Shown here piece after piece: positions 1 through 12,218 of a stretch of DNA of 64,000 nucleotides. Location: the NCBI GenBank assembly GCA_025331125.1, contig JAOALB010000016.1:1-64000 (forward strand), read 5' to 3'. A model generated the notes under the pieces. That model saw nothing but the letters and a program-made list of their open reading frames with translations, searched no databases and was not told the DNA's origin. A program made the translations under genes and the position numbers. How positions within the stretch are numbered: position 1 is the stretch's first letter; each line of letters opens with the position of its first letter. This stretch comes from Mycogone perniciosa. Taxonomy: Eukaryota > Ascomycota > Sordariomycetes > Hypocreales > Hypocreaceae.

Positions 1-444
1 GAGATCTGCACCTTTCAAGTTATCGTGCTCCTCTCGGCTGCCAACTTCGTCTCCGTCAAGGGTGGCGTCGCCTCCGAGATGGGATTCCAGATGCTGCAGC
101 TCAAGCACGACGCCATCACCTCTATCAACACAGCCTTCCACAACGAGGACAACCGCCTCAGCGACTCGCTCATCGGTGCGGTGGCCAAGATGGCCAGCTT
201 CGAGGCCATGCATGGCGACGAGCCGTCGTTTAGGATGCATATGGAGGGCTTGAAACGCATGGTGCAGATGAGGGGCGGGCTGTATAATCTGGGGCTTGGG
301 GGCCTGTTGCGCAGGATGATCATTTGGATCGATTTGAATGGAGGGTTTTTGCTGCAGACGGCAAGGTATTTCCCCGGGCAGACGTTTGGGGGCAATGAGG
401 AAGAGATTCCAGAGCCGAATCCGGCGCGCTTCATTGCGATATGA
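1..444 (+). CDS. Fungal-specific transcription factor, C-terminal part (partial at left edge)
   Basis: The frame is open from base 1 to a stop at 442-444, so this is the last ~147 residues of a longer protein. The stretch running through LKHDAITSINTAF, DSLIGAVAKMASFEAMHG and GGLLRRMIIWIDLN is typical of the C-terminal regulatory region (Fungal_trans_2 / DUF3468 type) of Zn2Cys6 regulators. That region is helical and follows an N-terminal DNA-binding domain, which would lie left of the window. The DNA-binding domain itself is not visible, so the target genes cannot be guessed. The first few bases could also be the end of an intron, which would not change the frame from about base 25 on. Family assignment is by pattern recognition; exact identity is unknown. 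Confidence 0.7.
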   Translation, partial: EICTFQVIVLLSAANFVSVKGGVASEMGFQMLQLKHDAITSINTAFHNEDNRLSDSLIGAVAKMASFEAMHGDEPSFRMHMEGLKRMVQMRGGLYNLGLGGLLRRMIIWIDLNGGFLLQTARYFPGQTFGGNEEEIPEPNPARFIAI

Positions 445-758
445 AGACGGGGTAGGTCAATGTCTGTCATTTTCTTCTCGTGTATTCTCATGTATACTCC
501 GTATGTGTCAGCGTTGGGGGTTGACACGGGCAAGGCGTTATTAGACGCCGTGTGAGGATGGTATTGGACCAGGTTCATCGTATTCTATTCTTCTGTTATT
601 CTATTTTCAGTATAGCTAATAACTACTTCGTACTTCATAGTGTATACATTTATTTTCCTTCGCCCATGCTGTATTCTGCCTGAATCTTGTCTACTTGACC
701 ACATCGTATCCCAAATATCCTGTTATAATAACTTTCCTCCATCTTATCCTCAACTCTC
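445..758. other. Intergenic, convergent 3' ends
   Basis: AT-rich spacer of about 310 bases between the stop of the transcription factor and the stop of the opposite-strand repeat protein. It presumably holds both 3' untranslated regions. No gene, RNA or repeat stands out. Confidence 0.6.
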
Positions 759-2072
759 TCAGATATAACCCATTCTGTCAATAAGTTCCCAAAGTGGGAA
801 TGCAAATGCAATTCCATGGATTAGAGAAGTACCAAGGCATGGAGCACAGTTCACCTTCGCCGCAGCAGTAGGCACCAGTACCTGTCCCGAGGCCGTTTGT
901 CTCCGAAGATTTTGGACTGGGACTGTCGATAGCACGGTCTCAACCACTGTGCTAGTGGTAGACACTAGGGTTGTCTCCCCTCCAGGCGCATCAACAGTCT
1001 GAGTCACGGGGTACTCTGCCGTCGTCACGATCTGGACATCCGTCTCGATCTCTGTAATCACAGGGCGCGTGGCTATATCTAGGACAGTGCTGGTTTTCTT
1101 GACCTCGACAATCTCGGTCTTTGTCCAGGTCACGGTCTTTTCAACACCACCCACTGTGATGACTTTTCTGGTGGGGCATAGTCTGGTAATAGTGGTGTAT
1201 TCGATGTCTGTTGCGGTGATGGTGGTTTCGGGACCGGCTATTGTTTGGTGAATGGTGGTAGGCACTTCAACTGTGATCAGGCTGGTTGTGGTATAGGTGA
1301 CGGTGTGCTCCTTGCCGCCGATAGTAGTAACCTGAGTAACAGGGCAGAGGCTGGTGATTGTTGCGTATTCAATATTTGTTGCAGTAGGTACTGGACTGGG
1401 GAGAATCGAGGTGGCGGTAATAGGGATCAGGGTAACAATAGTGCTGGTGACGATTCGTCTTGTCGTGTAAGTGATGCCTGGTTCAATGACAACCTCTGTT
1501 GTTGGGCAGATAGTCTTATACGTGACTTCGATCTCAGTTGTCGTGTTTGGAGTGAAAACGGGATATGAAGTAGTATTCCGGCACCCATAACACTCTGTGA
1601 TAGTTATTGTGGAGGTAGTAAGATCGGTCGACACATATGTACTATGATAGGGTCAGTTCCCAGGCTCTTATAAAGGTGTGTGGATTACTTACGATCCCTC
1701 ACTCGTATAAGTTGAAGTGATAGGACAAGTAGTAATGGTAGTATAAGTCGTCAACGTTGTTCTATGAGGGGCCGCCGGGCTGGGAACGGGTGGGGTCTGC
1801 TTCGGGCAGCTGTGGCACTCCGTGATAGTTACTGTGGACGTTGTCAGGCCAGCTAAGAGATATGTGCTATTAACATAGTAGTCAGCTTCATGTAAGCCCC
1901 CGTTGAGACCATATTCTGCTTACGATCCCTCGTTGGTGTAGGTCGACGTGACAGGGCATATCGTTACTATTGTGTAGGTCGTCCACTCTATCGTTGAGTT
2001 GAGGTATCTCCTTAGAAACTGGGTAGCCAAGGTAGAAGTCGCCAGAGACAGCAAGACAAATTGAGATCTCAT
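759..2072 (-). CDS. Secreted Thr-rich tandem-repeat protein, cell-wall/adhesin-like
   Basis: Three exons rebuilt on the minus strand: 2072-1924, 1866-1693 and 1641-759, giving 401 residues with phase kept at both junctions. The start is chosen because it opens a signal peptide (MRSQFVLLSLATSTLA). The rest is Thr/Ser/Val-rich, built of diverged modules with the pattern IEYTTIT-x-LCP-x-T, then GG-x-x-T-V-TYTTT, each with a CP or C-x2-C cysteine. Such modules occur in fungal wall and adhesin-like proteins, where Thr/Ser are O-mannosylated. Both introns start after the same GGATC exon end and the following exons start similarly (TY.., then TTST.TITEC), so the exons look duplicated. The C-terminus is moderately hydrophobic, but a GPI signal is not clear. 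No enzyme domain is visible. Function is inferred only as surface or secreted. Confidence 0.65.
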
Positions 2073-3379
2073 GGTGAAATTGTGATTTCAGTGCTTGATG
2101 TCCAAGTTGTGCTTGGGATACTTGATTCAAGAATGATGAGTTGAGCCAAAACAGGGCAAACGAGGGTAATATATAGACACGAACCAGCAGCATATGAACC
2201 TCAAAATGGAGTTGGGTGGATCTGGGAGAACAGAGTTCATTGTGAGGTTGTTAGTTAGTAAGTGAGAATCCAACAATTGAGTAACACCGTAGGCCCAGGG
2301 ACGGAATCCATCCTTGCAGATTGGCTCCATCAACCGGATTACAGACCATCCAGAACTTGAAAAGCAATCGGTTGCTGAGAACAAGTAACCTTTGACGACT
2401 TCAGGGGTGCATATATCTGGGGCTCCGTTCGGGACGGATGTGACCTTGCACCTGGTAAAGACCAGGGAATACTCCACATCCTGGGAAGTTTACTCTTTGG
2501 GATCCCGTCAGCCAGTAAACCCAGCTAATAGAATCCTCAGGGCCGTAATCCTGCTTGTGGGTCAAGCTCCGTCGGAAGGTCAACGAGCTACGGGATAGGT
2601 AAGGTTTGGGGAAACCAACCTCGCTCAGGCACGACCGTTTTGGTCAATACACTAGCTCAACGTTGCCGTTGAAACAGCCATAAAATCCTGCTTCTTGGAT
2701 AGACGGCGAGAAATGGCTGAAGCTCTCCATTATGTCGTCCGAGTAACAAATGTAGCATTCATTCATGTCCGGGTGGTTGCAGCTTTGGCCCCCACCCGTT
2801 GAGTAAAATGGCGAATTTGGGTTGGAATACATATCCAAATCAACAAATACAGCCTTCAATGTTCTTTAAGCAACTTACAAGCAAGTATCAAGGCGTATTC
2901 CTCAACCTCTGGTCGTTGCTCCGGGAGATTATGGGACAATGTGGAGGAACTAACCAAGCCTCACTACTTTTTTATTTATTTTCTACAATACCACATATTT
3001 CTATTCTCCCCCTAACGGAGAGACTGACTGAAAACCTTGTTTCCCAAACTTCATGACTGGTGGTGTTGTGGAGTTTATCTTTGTTCTAACCTTTTGCAGC
3101 TGGTTACCCTGGAGAATCATCAAAACGTGATTCCGCAAACAGATTGTCATAGTAGCAATACTATGAATACAGATGAATAGTCATTGTGTCATACGACCCA
3201 AAAACTTTCTACTCCGTGCCCAGTCAACGCATCAAGTAACGTTTGTTGCTGGGGTGCTAGAGATATTGGTCGAACTCAAGATATTACAAGATAAGAAAGG
3301 ACCGCACCTTAGGCCACACACAGTACCAAATATGTCTTTACCTCATTCACTATGTTCAATTCTCTGTACTCTGTACAAA
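2073..3379. other. Intergenic, with a possible orphan or decayed Cys-containing ORF on the minus strand (2127-2859)
   Basis: This holds the promoter of the repeat protein and the 3' side of the MFS gene. On the minus strand, open stretches at 2859-2644, 2583-2401 and 2477-2127 encode Cys-containing peptides (for example CNHPDMNECYICY and PICKDGFRPWAYG). They lie in two frames and lack a proper ATG, signal peptide or a convincing set of introns. They could be exons of a small secreted orphan protein or a broken copy. No family is recognised. Confidence 0.3.
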
Positions 3380-5246
3380 TCAATGCCGCGCAAAAGCCTG
3401 AGACGCATCCACCATAAGACTAGCTACCAGCAAAACACCATTGAAAATCGCCATCATGTAAAACGGCGTGCCGTTGGACACATTGTCAAACAAGAAACCG
3501 CCCAGTTTCGTGAGCAGCAAAATCGCCGCGCCGCCACACAGCGAGTAAACTCCAGCAATGGACCCCTTGAGTCGAACTCGCGATACGAGCTCCTCGTCCG
3601 TGGAGATGTGGATCAAGGGATCTGATTCTACAGACTCATCCTCGTCCGGTGATATGGAGGGCTCGCGACGGGAGACTCGGGGCAGCTCCACAGCTAGGAT
3701 GCCCCTGCTGAGTGAGCCTAGACTGCATACGATGGAGCCGATCTGACTGATTCCGATAAGTGTCACAACGAGGAAGATGACTGGGCTGCCGCCTCTGCCA
3801 TCCACATTCTTGATCTCCGGACTCGCAAGTTGTGGAAGAATGAGGTAGCCAATAATGCCGAAAATAGTGGCCACGACAATAGGGTAATGGACTCGCCCGA
3901 GTCGACTCGACATGTATCCAAAGACAGGCGCACATATCAAGCCCATAAGTTGTGCGACGCCGGTCAGGATAGAAGACAGGACGTATGCCTCTCGACATTC
4001 CTTCTTGAGCTCGGGTGAAGGATCATTCGGTGAGCCGCGACAGAAGCCGTTGCTGATGAAGAAGGTGTTGATAAAGAGAGGGATGAAGAGAGAGATGGCG
4101 ACAGTCGATGCTCTTGCGACAAACCCGCCCAGGTAGCCCAGAGCGATCCTCGAGTCTGTAAAGCCAAGAAGGATGGAGTCTTTCATGAGGTGAAGATACG
4201 GAACAACCTTGGACAGATATTAGTGATCATGGCATCATAGACTAGGACAACACCACGGTCTTACCTGTCTTGGTTGCCTGCCAACAAGGTCATAGTCATA
4301 ATCGAAGTCTGTGCCATGGCGTCGGTTCTTCAGACCTAGCAGCAACCTCCATCCCTTACCTTCTTCGCCCTTGATACTGCGCAACCCAAAATACACAAAG
4401 ACGGCCACCACCAACGCTACAACGCCAACAATATAGAAGCTATACGAGACGGCCTCACCGGGTGTTACACCATCGATCTCGCCGAACCTGGCAGGCAAGG
4501 GCAAGAACATGGACAGCGCAAGCAATGCGCCACATCCCGTGAACAAGCCAACATAGCCCGCCAACACCGAGGACTTGCCCGCACGGCTTGGCCTGTCTGC
4601 GCTTGCAGAGGAGTCTCGGTCGTTGGACAGAGATCGAGAGTATAGTTCCGGTGTGATTGTCATCTCGGACTCGACGGAAAACGCGGCACTCAGGCGCGCA
4701 GCAGAAGTACGGCTGCGCGAGGCCTTGGCCCTAGCAAGCGCACTCCTGCGCAACTCGTCATCTTCATCCGTCAACGAAGGCAGAATCGCCGTGACCATTG
4801 TAGCCCTGTTCGCACAAACAGTCAGTACGCGCTCATCATAGCTTGCGGGAGGGAATCACACACGCTGCCGATGCTCCAACTGCAAAGAATATCCGCGCCA
4901 GCAACAGCTGCGGATACACATTCCTCGCCTGCACGAACACCACCAGCGACACACCCACAATCGTATACCCGATCACGGCAACCCATCGCACGCCCAGCCT
5001 GTCCGACACGAGGCCCCAGAGGGGACACGCCACCAAGGCGACGACCTCGTCGGCGAAGCCCAACGTGCCGACAACATTGCCCACACCGTGCTTCTGGCCG
5101 ATCAGATCTGTGATGACGAACGAGATGGAGCTGTTGAGGAACACGAGGAACGAGATGGAGAAGAGCGAGATGCCGAGGAGATACGTCACGGCCTGCGTGG
5201 GAGTCGTGGACGCCGAGAAGGGGAGATGGCGTTTGATGGAGATCAT
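3380..5246 (-). CDS. Major facilitator superfamily transporter (12-TM type)
   Basis: Exons 5246-4864, 4805-4265 and 4207-3380 join in phase to 583 residues. Introns are 58 and 57 nt with CTGAC-like branch sites. Exon 1 carries TM1-4 with an MFS motif A between TM2 and TM3 (GLVSDRLGVRWVA: Gly, Asp-Arg, Gly, Arg). TM4 runs across the first junction (GASAAATMVTAILPSL). A Ser/Arg-rich cytosolic loop follows, about residues 140-195, then further TM segments. A large acidic loop (about residues 490-530, SPDEDESVESDPL) precedes the last two helices. The family moves small solutes across the plasma or vacuolar membrane by proton coupling. The substrate cannot be read from the sequence. The layout with an early charged loop and a long acidic loop resembles uncharacterised fungal MFS proteins rather than sugar or classic drug pumps. 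Confidence 0.85.
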
Positions 5247-5991
5247 TGTTGGCGCACGTTCGTCGTCGGCTTCGTCGGTCTTGATATAGATCGAATGGAG
5301 GATGGTTCAGGCCTCGATGTACTCAGCGACAAAAGAGGCGCGCCCACAAGTCACATTGCGAAGCTTAACGGAAGGTTTCGTCTAGTATTGCTTTTGTGTG
5401 GCCATCAGGCTTGTGGTGACCAGCTTACTCGGCTGGTTAGGTAGGCTCGGGAATATTACGAATATTACATACCTAGGCTCGGCCCTCCGACTGCGCCAAT
5501 CGGACGCGCGACGCAATACGGAGGGAGAGGGAGAGGGATAGGGAGAGGGAGAGCCATTCCTCCCTTTTAATACCTCAAAGCGCGCCAACACATAGAAACA
5601 AATGTTTCTTGCGATTTATCGATTCATCATCAGTCATGCAAATGCCCGGTACTTCAGTGCATCGGCCCGAAAATGTCTGAATTATAGCGGATAATGAATG
5701 ACCTCCTGGAGTGCTGCTTATTGCATGCGACATAGGTAGCGTCTCTCTTAGTTGCCGCCCTCGTCCTGTTGGATGACATCAGACCAATAATGGGGCTGCA
5801 GTCAATGATAAGATCAAGCCACTGCCGACAACTCTCCGTTATCAGATCAACAGAGACCCGGTTTGACTCCTTGTGTACCAGCATTTTCCATTTGCTCTAT
5901 TAAGCGTTGCTAAAGTAATCCGTATCAAACCCTAAATCCGTGTCCTTACGTTGCCATAAACTCCATTGCTCCATCTTTGCTCCCAGACATA
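5247..5991. other. Intergenic between MFS gene and arp8
   Basis: About 745 bases, holding the MFS promoter and arp8 3' region. A purine-rich GGGAGA-type simple repeat lies at about 5519-5552, roughly 275-305 bases upstream of the MFS start, and is the only notable element. No supported gene. Confidence 0.55.
5519..5552. repeat. GGGAGA-type purine microsatellite
   Basis: Imperfect run of GAGGGA/GGGATA units. It lies upstream of the MFS start on the template side, where it reads as a pyrimidine tract in the gene's sense direction. Confidence 0.7.
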
Positions 5992-8357
5992 TCACCAAGC
6001 CCAGAGCACCTTGTGGTGAAGGGTTCTCGCACCTAATCTCTCGAACTCAAACGGCGTGATCCACGAATCGTTGGTCGACAGTTTCGCAAAGACACTTGCT
6101 CCCTTCCACACTACTACCTGCTCGTCCATATCCCTGGCACTTCTGCTGACCAGGATCCTTTCGTTCAGGTCCGGTCTTCGGGCCTTCAACTTCTCCTCCA
6201 GCACCACGGTGAAGTGTGGAATTTTGGCGCCTCCGCCAATAACCATGATGCTCCCTAGCAAGTCACGCAGTTTCTTTTCGTCGCCTTTAGCGGCGTTCTG
6301 AATGCTCGTGAGGATGGCAATGTCTAGAGGTGCTGAGGGTAGCACGGAATCCCTTTCCGACGCCAAAGACTTGGCACTACGTGCCGATGGGTCAACAAAC
6401 ATTCCTGATGGCGGCTGTGTCTGCGATGCTCCTGGCACAGGTGTGCCCGCTGCGCGTATGCTGCTTGGGGCAGGACTATCGCCATTGACGCCGTCTTTGT
6501 TAGCCCCGAAGATGTAAGGTGCAGGAACCGGAGTGCTAATCCCCTCTGGCGCTGGTGACCCGGCATGTGACGCCATAGGTGTTCCATTCACACCGTCACT
6601 TCGGGCGAGGAAGTTGAATGGCTGTGACTTCTCCTTGCTCGGAGTTGAGATTTCGGGCTGAGACTGGGAGAAGCCATTGGAAGTAGATATTAGTGATGGC
6701 TTTACCAAAGTCAATACCGCGAGTTGGGCGGCAGGAGATGGGTCGTCGGGAATGTCGACATCGTAGGCATTGTATGAGCGCTCCACCAACTTCCGCCGTC
6801 CTTTGAGCTTTGCACTATTATCGAAAATTGAAGGCTCAAAAACGCCCATGGGAGCAAGGATAACTTCGTCATACGTCTTGAACGCATACTTGCGTGTAGG
6901 TTGGTTAGGTGCTCGAACATGGAGCTGGAACAGCTGAACTGAAATGTCGGCTTGAGACATAGTGCAGTGCTTGATCTTGAGCTCCTCGGCCAGGAGAAAG
7001 TCGTACCGCCTCTGTAGATTCATCTCCTGATAAGGGAAATTATCGTAGAGCATCATTTTGACGAATGTCTCCGTAATATCGTATCCTCCATATTTGAGGT
7101 TGGCCCTGGAGTCTTCGATACACAGCCCGTCTTCAACACAAGTCACGGATGTCTTTTGTGCACCGACATCAACAACACAGGCTTGCGTATAGCCTGCGCC
7201 GAAGGTCGCCGCCATACTCTCCTGAATGAAGCATACCCGGCTGAACTCAAACCACGTCATGCAAGACCGCAAAATCTGCTCGACATATTTCTTGTCGTAG
7301 AGATCTGGGATGACGAAAACACAGCTGTACTGTTGCCACTCGCTGTTTGTGACCAGTCCAAGCTCCTGGCGTAGCGCTTTATCTAAGAGAGTCTCGAAGT
7401 CGTCGTAGAGGTGTTCCTGACTCGAGTATCCGTCCTCATTCCACCAACCATGTTGGATTGGCCACCATAGCTTGAATTTCGGGGTTGAGTCGTCGGGGAC
7501 GCGCAATGCCTCGTTTCCAATAAAGCAAGATGCCAATGACTCCGGGTCCTCGAGTTTGTCGATGTCTGTCCATTCAATCTCCAGCGGATCGTTGTGCCTT
7601 TGGATAATTTCGGCTTCTGTACGGCGATTGAAGGTCTGCACCAGCTCCTTGGAATTCGGAAGCACCTTGCGCTTATTGGCGCGCATATCCACCTTGAGGT
7701 CGTGGCACATCTTCTGATACTTCTTCGACCACTCTTCTCCATATTCTTGATCCGTCGTCTTCGCTTCAAACTGCCGACGAGGTAAAGCCTCGTGTATCTC
7801 GGACTCTGTCTGGGGAAATTTGGTCGCGAGCGTTGTTGGGATCGTCTTGGGGAGGGCATCGCTGGCGAATGCTATCCGCAAATTCTGGCTGCCTGGATGG
7901 ATAACAATCACCCTGGATGGATCCATGCCACTCGAGGGCGTCACGGCGCCATCTTCTTCAGCGAGATCAGGTAACGGGAGAGGCAGGTCGCCATTTTTTG
8001 AGAGGGCGCGGTCGCGGTCCCGAGCATTCTGGACCAATCTGTCGCGAGTCGCATCGTTCTGGAGTCTAAGAGCAAGGACCTGATCATCGCGCTTCATGTA
8101 ATCTCTGGTGAGGAAATCAGCTCCTGTAGGCGCAGCGAATGCCGCTCTGTAGCTTACGTATAGTAGTTCTTCTGGTTGATGGGGGTCACATCCGGCCAGG
8201 ACGTCAGTTTCATGCCATTGTCAGTCCTCTCCAGCCCTGCGCAACGCCCGGTCAGTGCAAGTCGTCCTTAGGGACAGCAAGGCTGTCTGCTTCAAAGTTG
8301 AAGAACATTCAACTCACCCTCTCGGAGAAGGACCCTCTCAGAGACCTTGCCGACCAT
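5992..8357 (-). CDS. arp8: Actin-related protein 8 (INO80 chromatin-remodelling complex)
   Basis: Exons 8357-8318, 8236-8158 and 8104-5992 join in phase to 743 residues. The start MVGKVSERVLLREG followed by LTSWPDVTPINQKNYYTDYMKRDDQ is the conserved N-terminus of fungal Arp8 and settles both short 5' exons. Actin-fold landmarks follow: RVIVIHPGSQNLRIA (phosphate-1-like), VVDVGAQKTSVTCVEDG (phosphate-2-like) and IMVIGGGAKIPHF near the C-terminus. A disordered Ser/Pro insertion lies at about residues 500-630, before the last actin subdomain. Arp8 binds DNA and nucleosomes in the INO80 module with Arp4 and actin, in the nucleus. Length is close to other filamentous-fungal Arp8 proteins. Nothing appears broken. 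Confidence 0.93.
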
Positions 8358-10232
8358 TGTGAATTGATAGGCCTCGCCGTGGGAACGTGTAAAGGAGTCG
8401 GTCACACAGTAGCAGACAAAGAAGATTTTATGGTACAATCATCCTCACCACCTCAAAGTTCCGGACGCGCATTGGCGTGCCGATGCGTCTAGCCTGCACT
8501 GTGATCTCAGATGCGGAATCGATAAGGCAAAAGTCGACCCACTAAGTCGGATTTATAATATTCCGCAAGTCTCAGTGAATGAAGCACGAGACTAGTCACG
8601 TGTAGTTTCCCACCCAATTGAGCCTGGGCATCGGGCCTTTCTTGTCGGCACCAATGACGACAATTTCACGCCAGTCATGTAACCTGAAGAGTGGCTGAGG
8701 CCAAGGAATGATATTGGCAGGATGAGTCAGTTGAGTTGCTGGATAACGGCTCCCTGAGGTCATCAGACCTCCCTACTCTTGGCCTCAGCCCTGCACAGCT
8801 TCCACAGAAGCAACGTCAAATACGCCAAGCAACTATAGCCGCAGCGATTTCCATGGAAGGATGCCAGAGTAGACGAGATATTCTATCTCATAACTTATGT
8901 ATGCTGAGCCCTTACTTCTCTCTCAAGGAAAGAGATGGCGTTTCTCTCCCTTGCGCTTGTCCATAGGCTGTGTTATACCCCACCGGCGTCTGGCCTGTGC
9001 GACATGTATGGATAAAACATGAACAGCTGTGGTTCTCGTACTAAAGGATGAAGATTAAAGGACAAAAGGGAAGCAAAACATCCCTCCGGAATACTACGGT
9101 TGGCTGACGCTTTGAGAGAACTCTCCAAGCGAGTGGGTGCCAATGGGACTGCTGACATCTTACTTCGTAGATGGATCGACAAAGCTGACTTTGGGAACGC
9201 CACCGTCATCGAACAGCTGATAGGAATCGTTGTGTTGGCTGTTGAGCTGTGGATGAGAAACTGCCGCAGGCGACTAAATAAACCGAGCACAAGAGCGCGC
9301 TCGAGGATATGTGTTTAGCGGGGGAGCAAGTTTACGAGATGGCCGCTTGCGCCGAGGCACAACTACGGCTTGTGGAGCTGCCGGACTATTACCCACTACT
9401 CCGTATTTTTGAGGTAAATTGCAAACCAACATACATATAGGATGCGCACATACTGGTCTTCTGGAAAGATTTTGTCGTTGGATCATCTTGAATACTCAGT
9501 AATGGTACTTCGTGCTCCGTATCGTTATCAGCAGAGAAGAAACAAAAAGGAGATGTCTGACCAATCTGTCTTGTGCAACAACAACAAAAGCAAGGAAAGG
9601 CAATGAAGATCCACAATTCGGACTAATACGGAGGACTCCGTACTACATACATCGGGGATTTGCGTGACGGGATCCACTTCCGGCCGGGTCTCCGTTCTTG
9701 GCATTTCACAAACAGTTACGAGTAGATAATTAGAAACTACTAGTAGTAAGGTAATAGGCGTTATTAGCAAGAGACTCAAAAGTTGCCTCGCTTATGATCT
9801 CCACCATGGCTCTCGCCTTCAGAACACCTGATTCTATTATCCTAGTCCTCAAATGCAGGTTCGAGTACGAGTACTTCGTCTCGACTCCGCCGCTAACTGC
9901 CGCCATTGATGTCTCACTTGCGCCAGCAGCCCTGCTAGATCCCGGAACCACCAATTTAGTAGTAGGAAGGGAGTAGAGATCTCAGCGGTAATAAATAGAC
10001 GCAACGTCATTGGCAGCCGCAAGGGTAGCGGTACTCGTGCGTGCTGTCCACTGGCTGCCAGGGCTGATGCATACCAACGTGGACTCATTCTAACGGGAGC
10101 GGTAAGCCCCGATATGCTTTGGAGGGGGGAGGGTTCCAAGATCGAGTGCGTTTTTAATACGAAATCCTCCTGATCTTCTTAGTATTCTCAACACTTGCCT
10201 TGACTTCAGTAGCTACGAGAAGTGCCGTCGAG
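8358..10232. other. Intergenic between divergent arp8 and the mpaB-like gene
   Basis: About 1.9 kb acting as the promoter side of both genes. It contains short TACGGAG/CTCCGTA palindromes near 9400 and 9627-9645. Open frames here are short, unsupported and overlapping on both strands. No RNA gene was recognised. Confidence 0.5.
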
Positions 10233-11737
10233 ATGGCAGCATTGACGGCCGAGAAGGGCATCAGCTCACTGGGCTTTCTAGGCCTCTCTCCACTGTCACT
10301 TGGTCTCATTTCTGCTTCCGCTTGCTATGTCATTCTGTGCTCTTTTCTTAGATTCCGAAGAATCAACCAGACACGCACCCGTTACAATTTTCCCGACCGT
10401 GCATCGTTGTCTCGAATGACGAACATGGAGGCTCATGGGATCCTTGCGGACATTTACAGCTTCGAATTCCCCCTCCTCTATGACTTTGGCCTCCGTTTTG
10501 CTCTTTTCAAGGTAACCTCCGTCCTCTAGCGCACTCATCCACGGGTGTTCGAGGCAATACTAACCTTCCAAACCCAGACTTATGCCATCGACAATATCGG
10601 CAACCTGTTGTATGCAGTTAGTGATCTTGCAAAGCCCAACCAGGCCCCAAAAAGGTGATAGCATTATCTGTTGGTTTGATGCTGTTGCTTAGTTGACTGA
10701 CTGGCAATTGATTCCAGATACGAGGATACCCAGGTTCTATTTTCCTGGTAACTCATCTCTGACTCCCCTATTGAAGTGACCGTCACGCTGACAGCGAACA
10801 GTTTTGCAAAATTCCGACCAGGCTCCAAGACCTTGGCCCAATCTGTTGCGCGGACAAACTACCTACACAACCCCTTTATCAAGTGTGGCAAGATTCGTAA
10901 TGAAGACTTATTATATGTTCTCTATGAGTCGATTGCCGAGCCTGTTCGATTCGTGCGCCTCTACGAATGGAGGGAACTAACCGATATGGAGATTGCAGCA
11001 ATCTCGACCTTCTGGAAATACATCGGGGACATGATGGAAATTGACTACAAAGCCGAGCTGGGAAAAGACGAGTGGACAGACGGTGTTGAATTCCTGGAGG
11101 ATTTGACGATGTGGGCTGATCAATATGAGACTAAGCACATGGGACCTTCGCCAGGAATTGCGAAAGTTGGAGAGGTTTTGGTGGACTTGCTCTTGTCCGC
11201 CTATCCCAAGTTCGCGCGGCCTCTTGGATACAAGATGATCATGGTTCTCATGGGTGAGCGAATGCGGCATGCCTTCAGGTACGTCTTCTTTCATGTCGCG
11301 TGAGATGCTCTCTAACTTTGAGCAGCTTCCCCGAGCCAGGAGTACCCGAATCAGTTCTCACATTTACCGTCCTTTTAATTCGCAAACACTGCATTCGTTA
11401 CCTATGTTTGCCGCGCATCATTCCTGTCGTCTTTGTGGAAGACCCCGACCCAATTTCTGGGCGGATCAAGCAACACCACCACTTGAAGGAACCATGGTAC
11501 ACTCCCGTAACATTCTGGAGTCGTTGGGGTCCCGTGGCCTTGCTGCAGCGCGCATGTGGTCTGATGGTTCCTGGAGATGGCGGTGCGGAGATGAAGCCTG
11601 ACGGATTCTTGTTTGAGGATATCGGGCCAAGGTCCAAAATCGGCAAGGGCGTAGAGGAGACCTCGCGTTTGGCAGAGATTGCTCACGCAAAAGTGGGAGG
11701 TTCAGCCTGTCCCTTTGCAAGGGCAGCCAAGGCTTAA
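10233..11737 (+). CDS. mpaB/DUF2236-type ER-bound oxygenase
   Basis: Five exons (10233-10511, 10578-10654, 10718-10747, 10802-11278, 11326-11737) join in phase to 424 residues. An N-terminal hydrophobic helix (about residues 18-40, LSPLSLGLISASACYVILC) suggests membrane anchoring. The body has the family landmarks: MTNMEAHGILADIY, then RYEDTQVLF, then VARTNYLHNPFIKCGKI and DLLYVLYESIAEP. This is the DUF2236 fold shared with rubber oxygenase and with MpaB, which cleaves a prenyl side chain oxidatively in mycophenolic acid synthesis. The substrate here is unknown: no polyketide synthase, prenyltransferase or other cluster gene lies nearby. The third exon is only 30 nt. The acceptor at 10801 was preferred to an earlier one because it gives the family spacing between RYEDT and the ARTNYLH motif. 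Confidence 0.82.
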
Positions 11738-12218
11738 GGCGGAAATATGGCATTTGATTCCGGCATGTTTGGCATTGCACATATAGGCAGCTTTGCTCAT
11801 CAGACACTTCGTTGAGAGCCTGACCCTACCATATCGCTTAGCCAATAGTACCCAAATGCAAACACCACATAATTTATAAAGTGATTACTTCGCAGTTGCC
11901 TACATATAAACGTAGCTAGATGGAGTAAAAAATATGACCCAAAGGGGGGAATATCGAATGATGCTTCCCCGCAGTCTCCCTGTGCAGGTAGTCTACGTCA
12001 CCTGACCCTTTACAATGAATGACGTCGCCACTTCGCAACACAGAAGCGACTCACTCAGGCAAATTCCTCTCTTTTGTGACACGTATTCTCAACAATATTT
12101 CGTACACCATCATCAGAGTATCCATAGACATTCTTATAAATCCGTGCGGGAAGCAGACCGATCAGCTACTCAACCTTCTCCATCATAGATACTCAAGGTT
12201 TGTCTATCATCAATCACC
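11738..12218. other. Intergenic; promoter of the Pro-rich gene
   Basis: AT-rich spacer of about 480 bases between two genes on the same strand. No repeat or RNA gene seen. Confidence 0.5.

Noticed and set aside
15..578. 187-codon minus-strand frame
   Set aside because: Antisense shadow of the transcription factor C-terminus, which has clear family landmarks on the plus strand.
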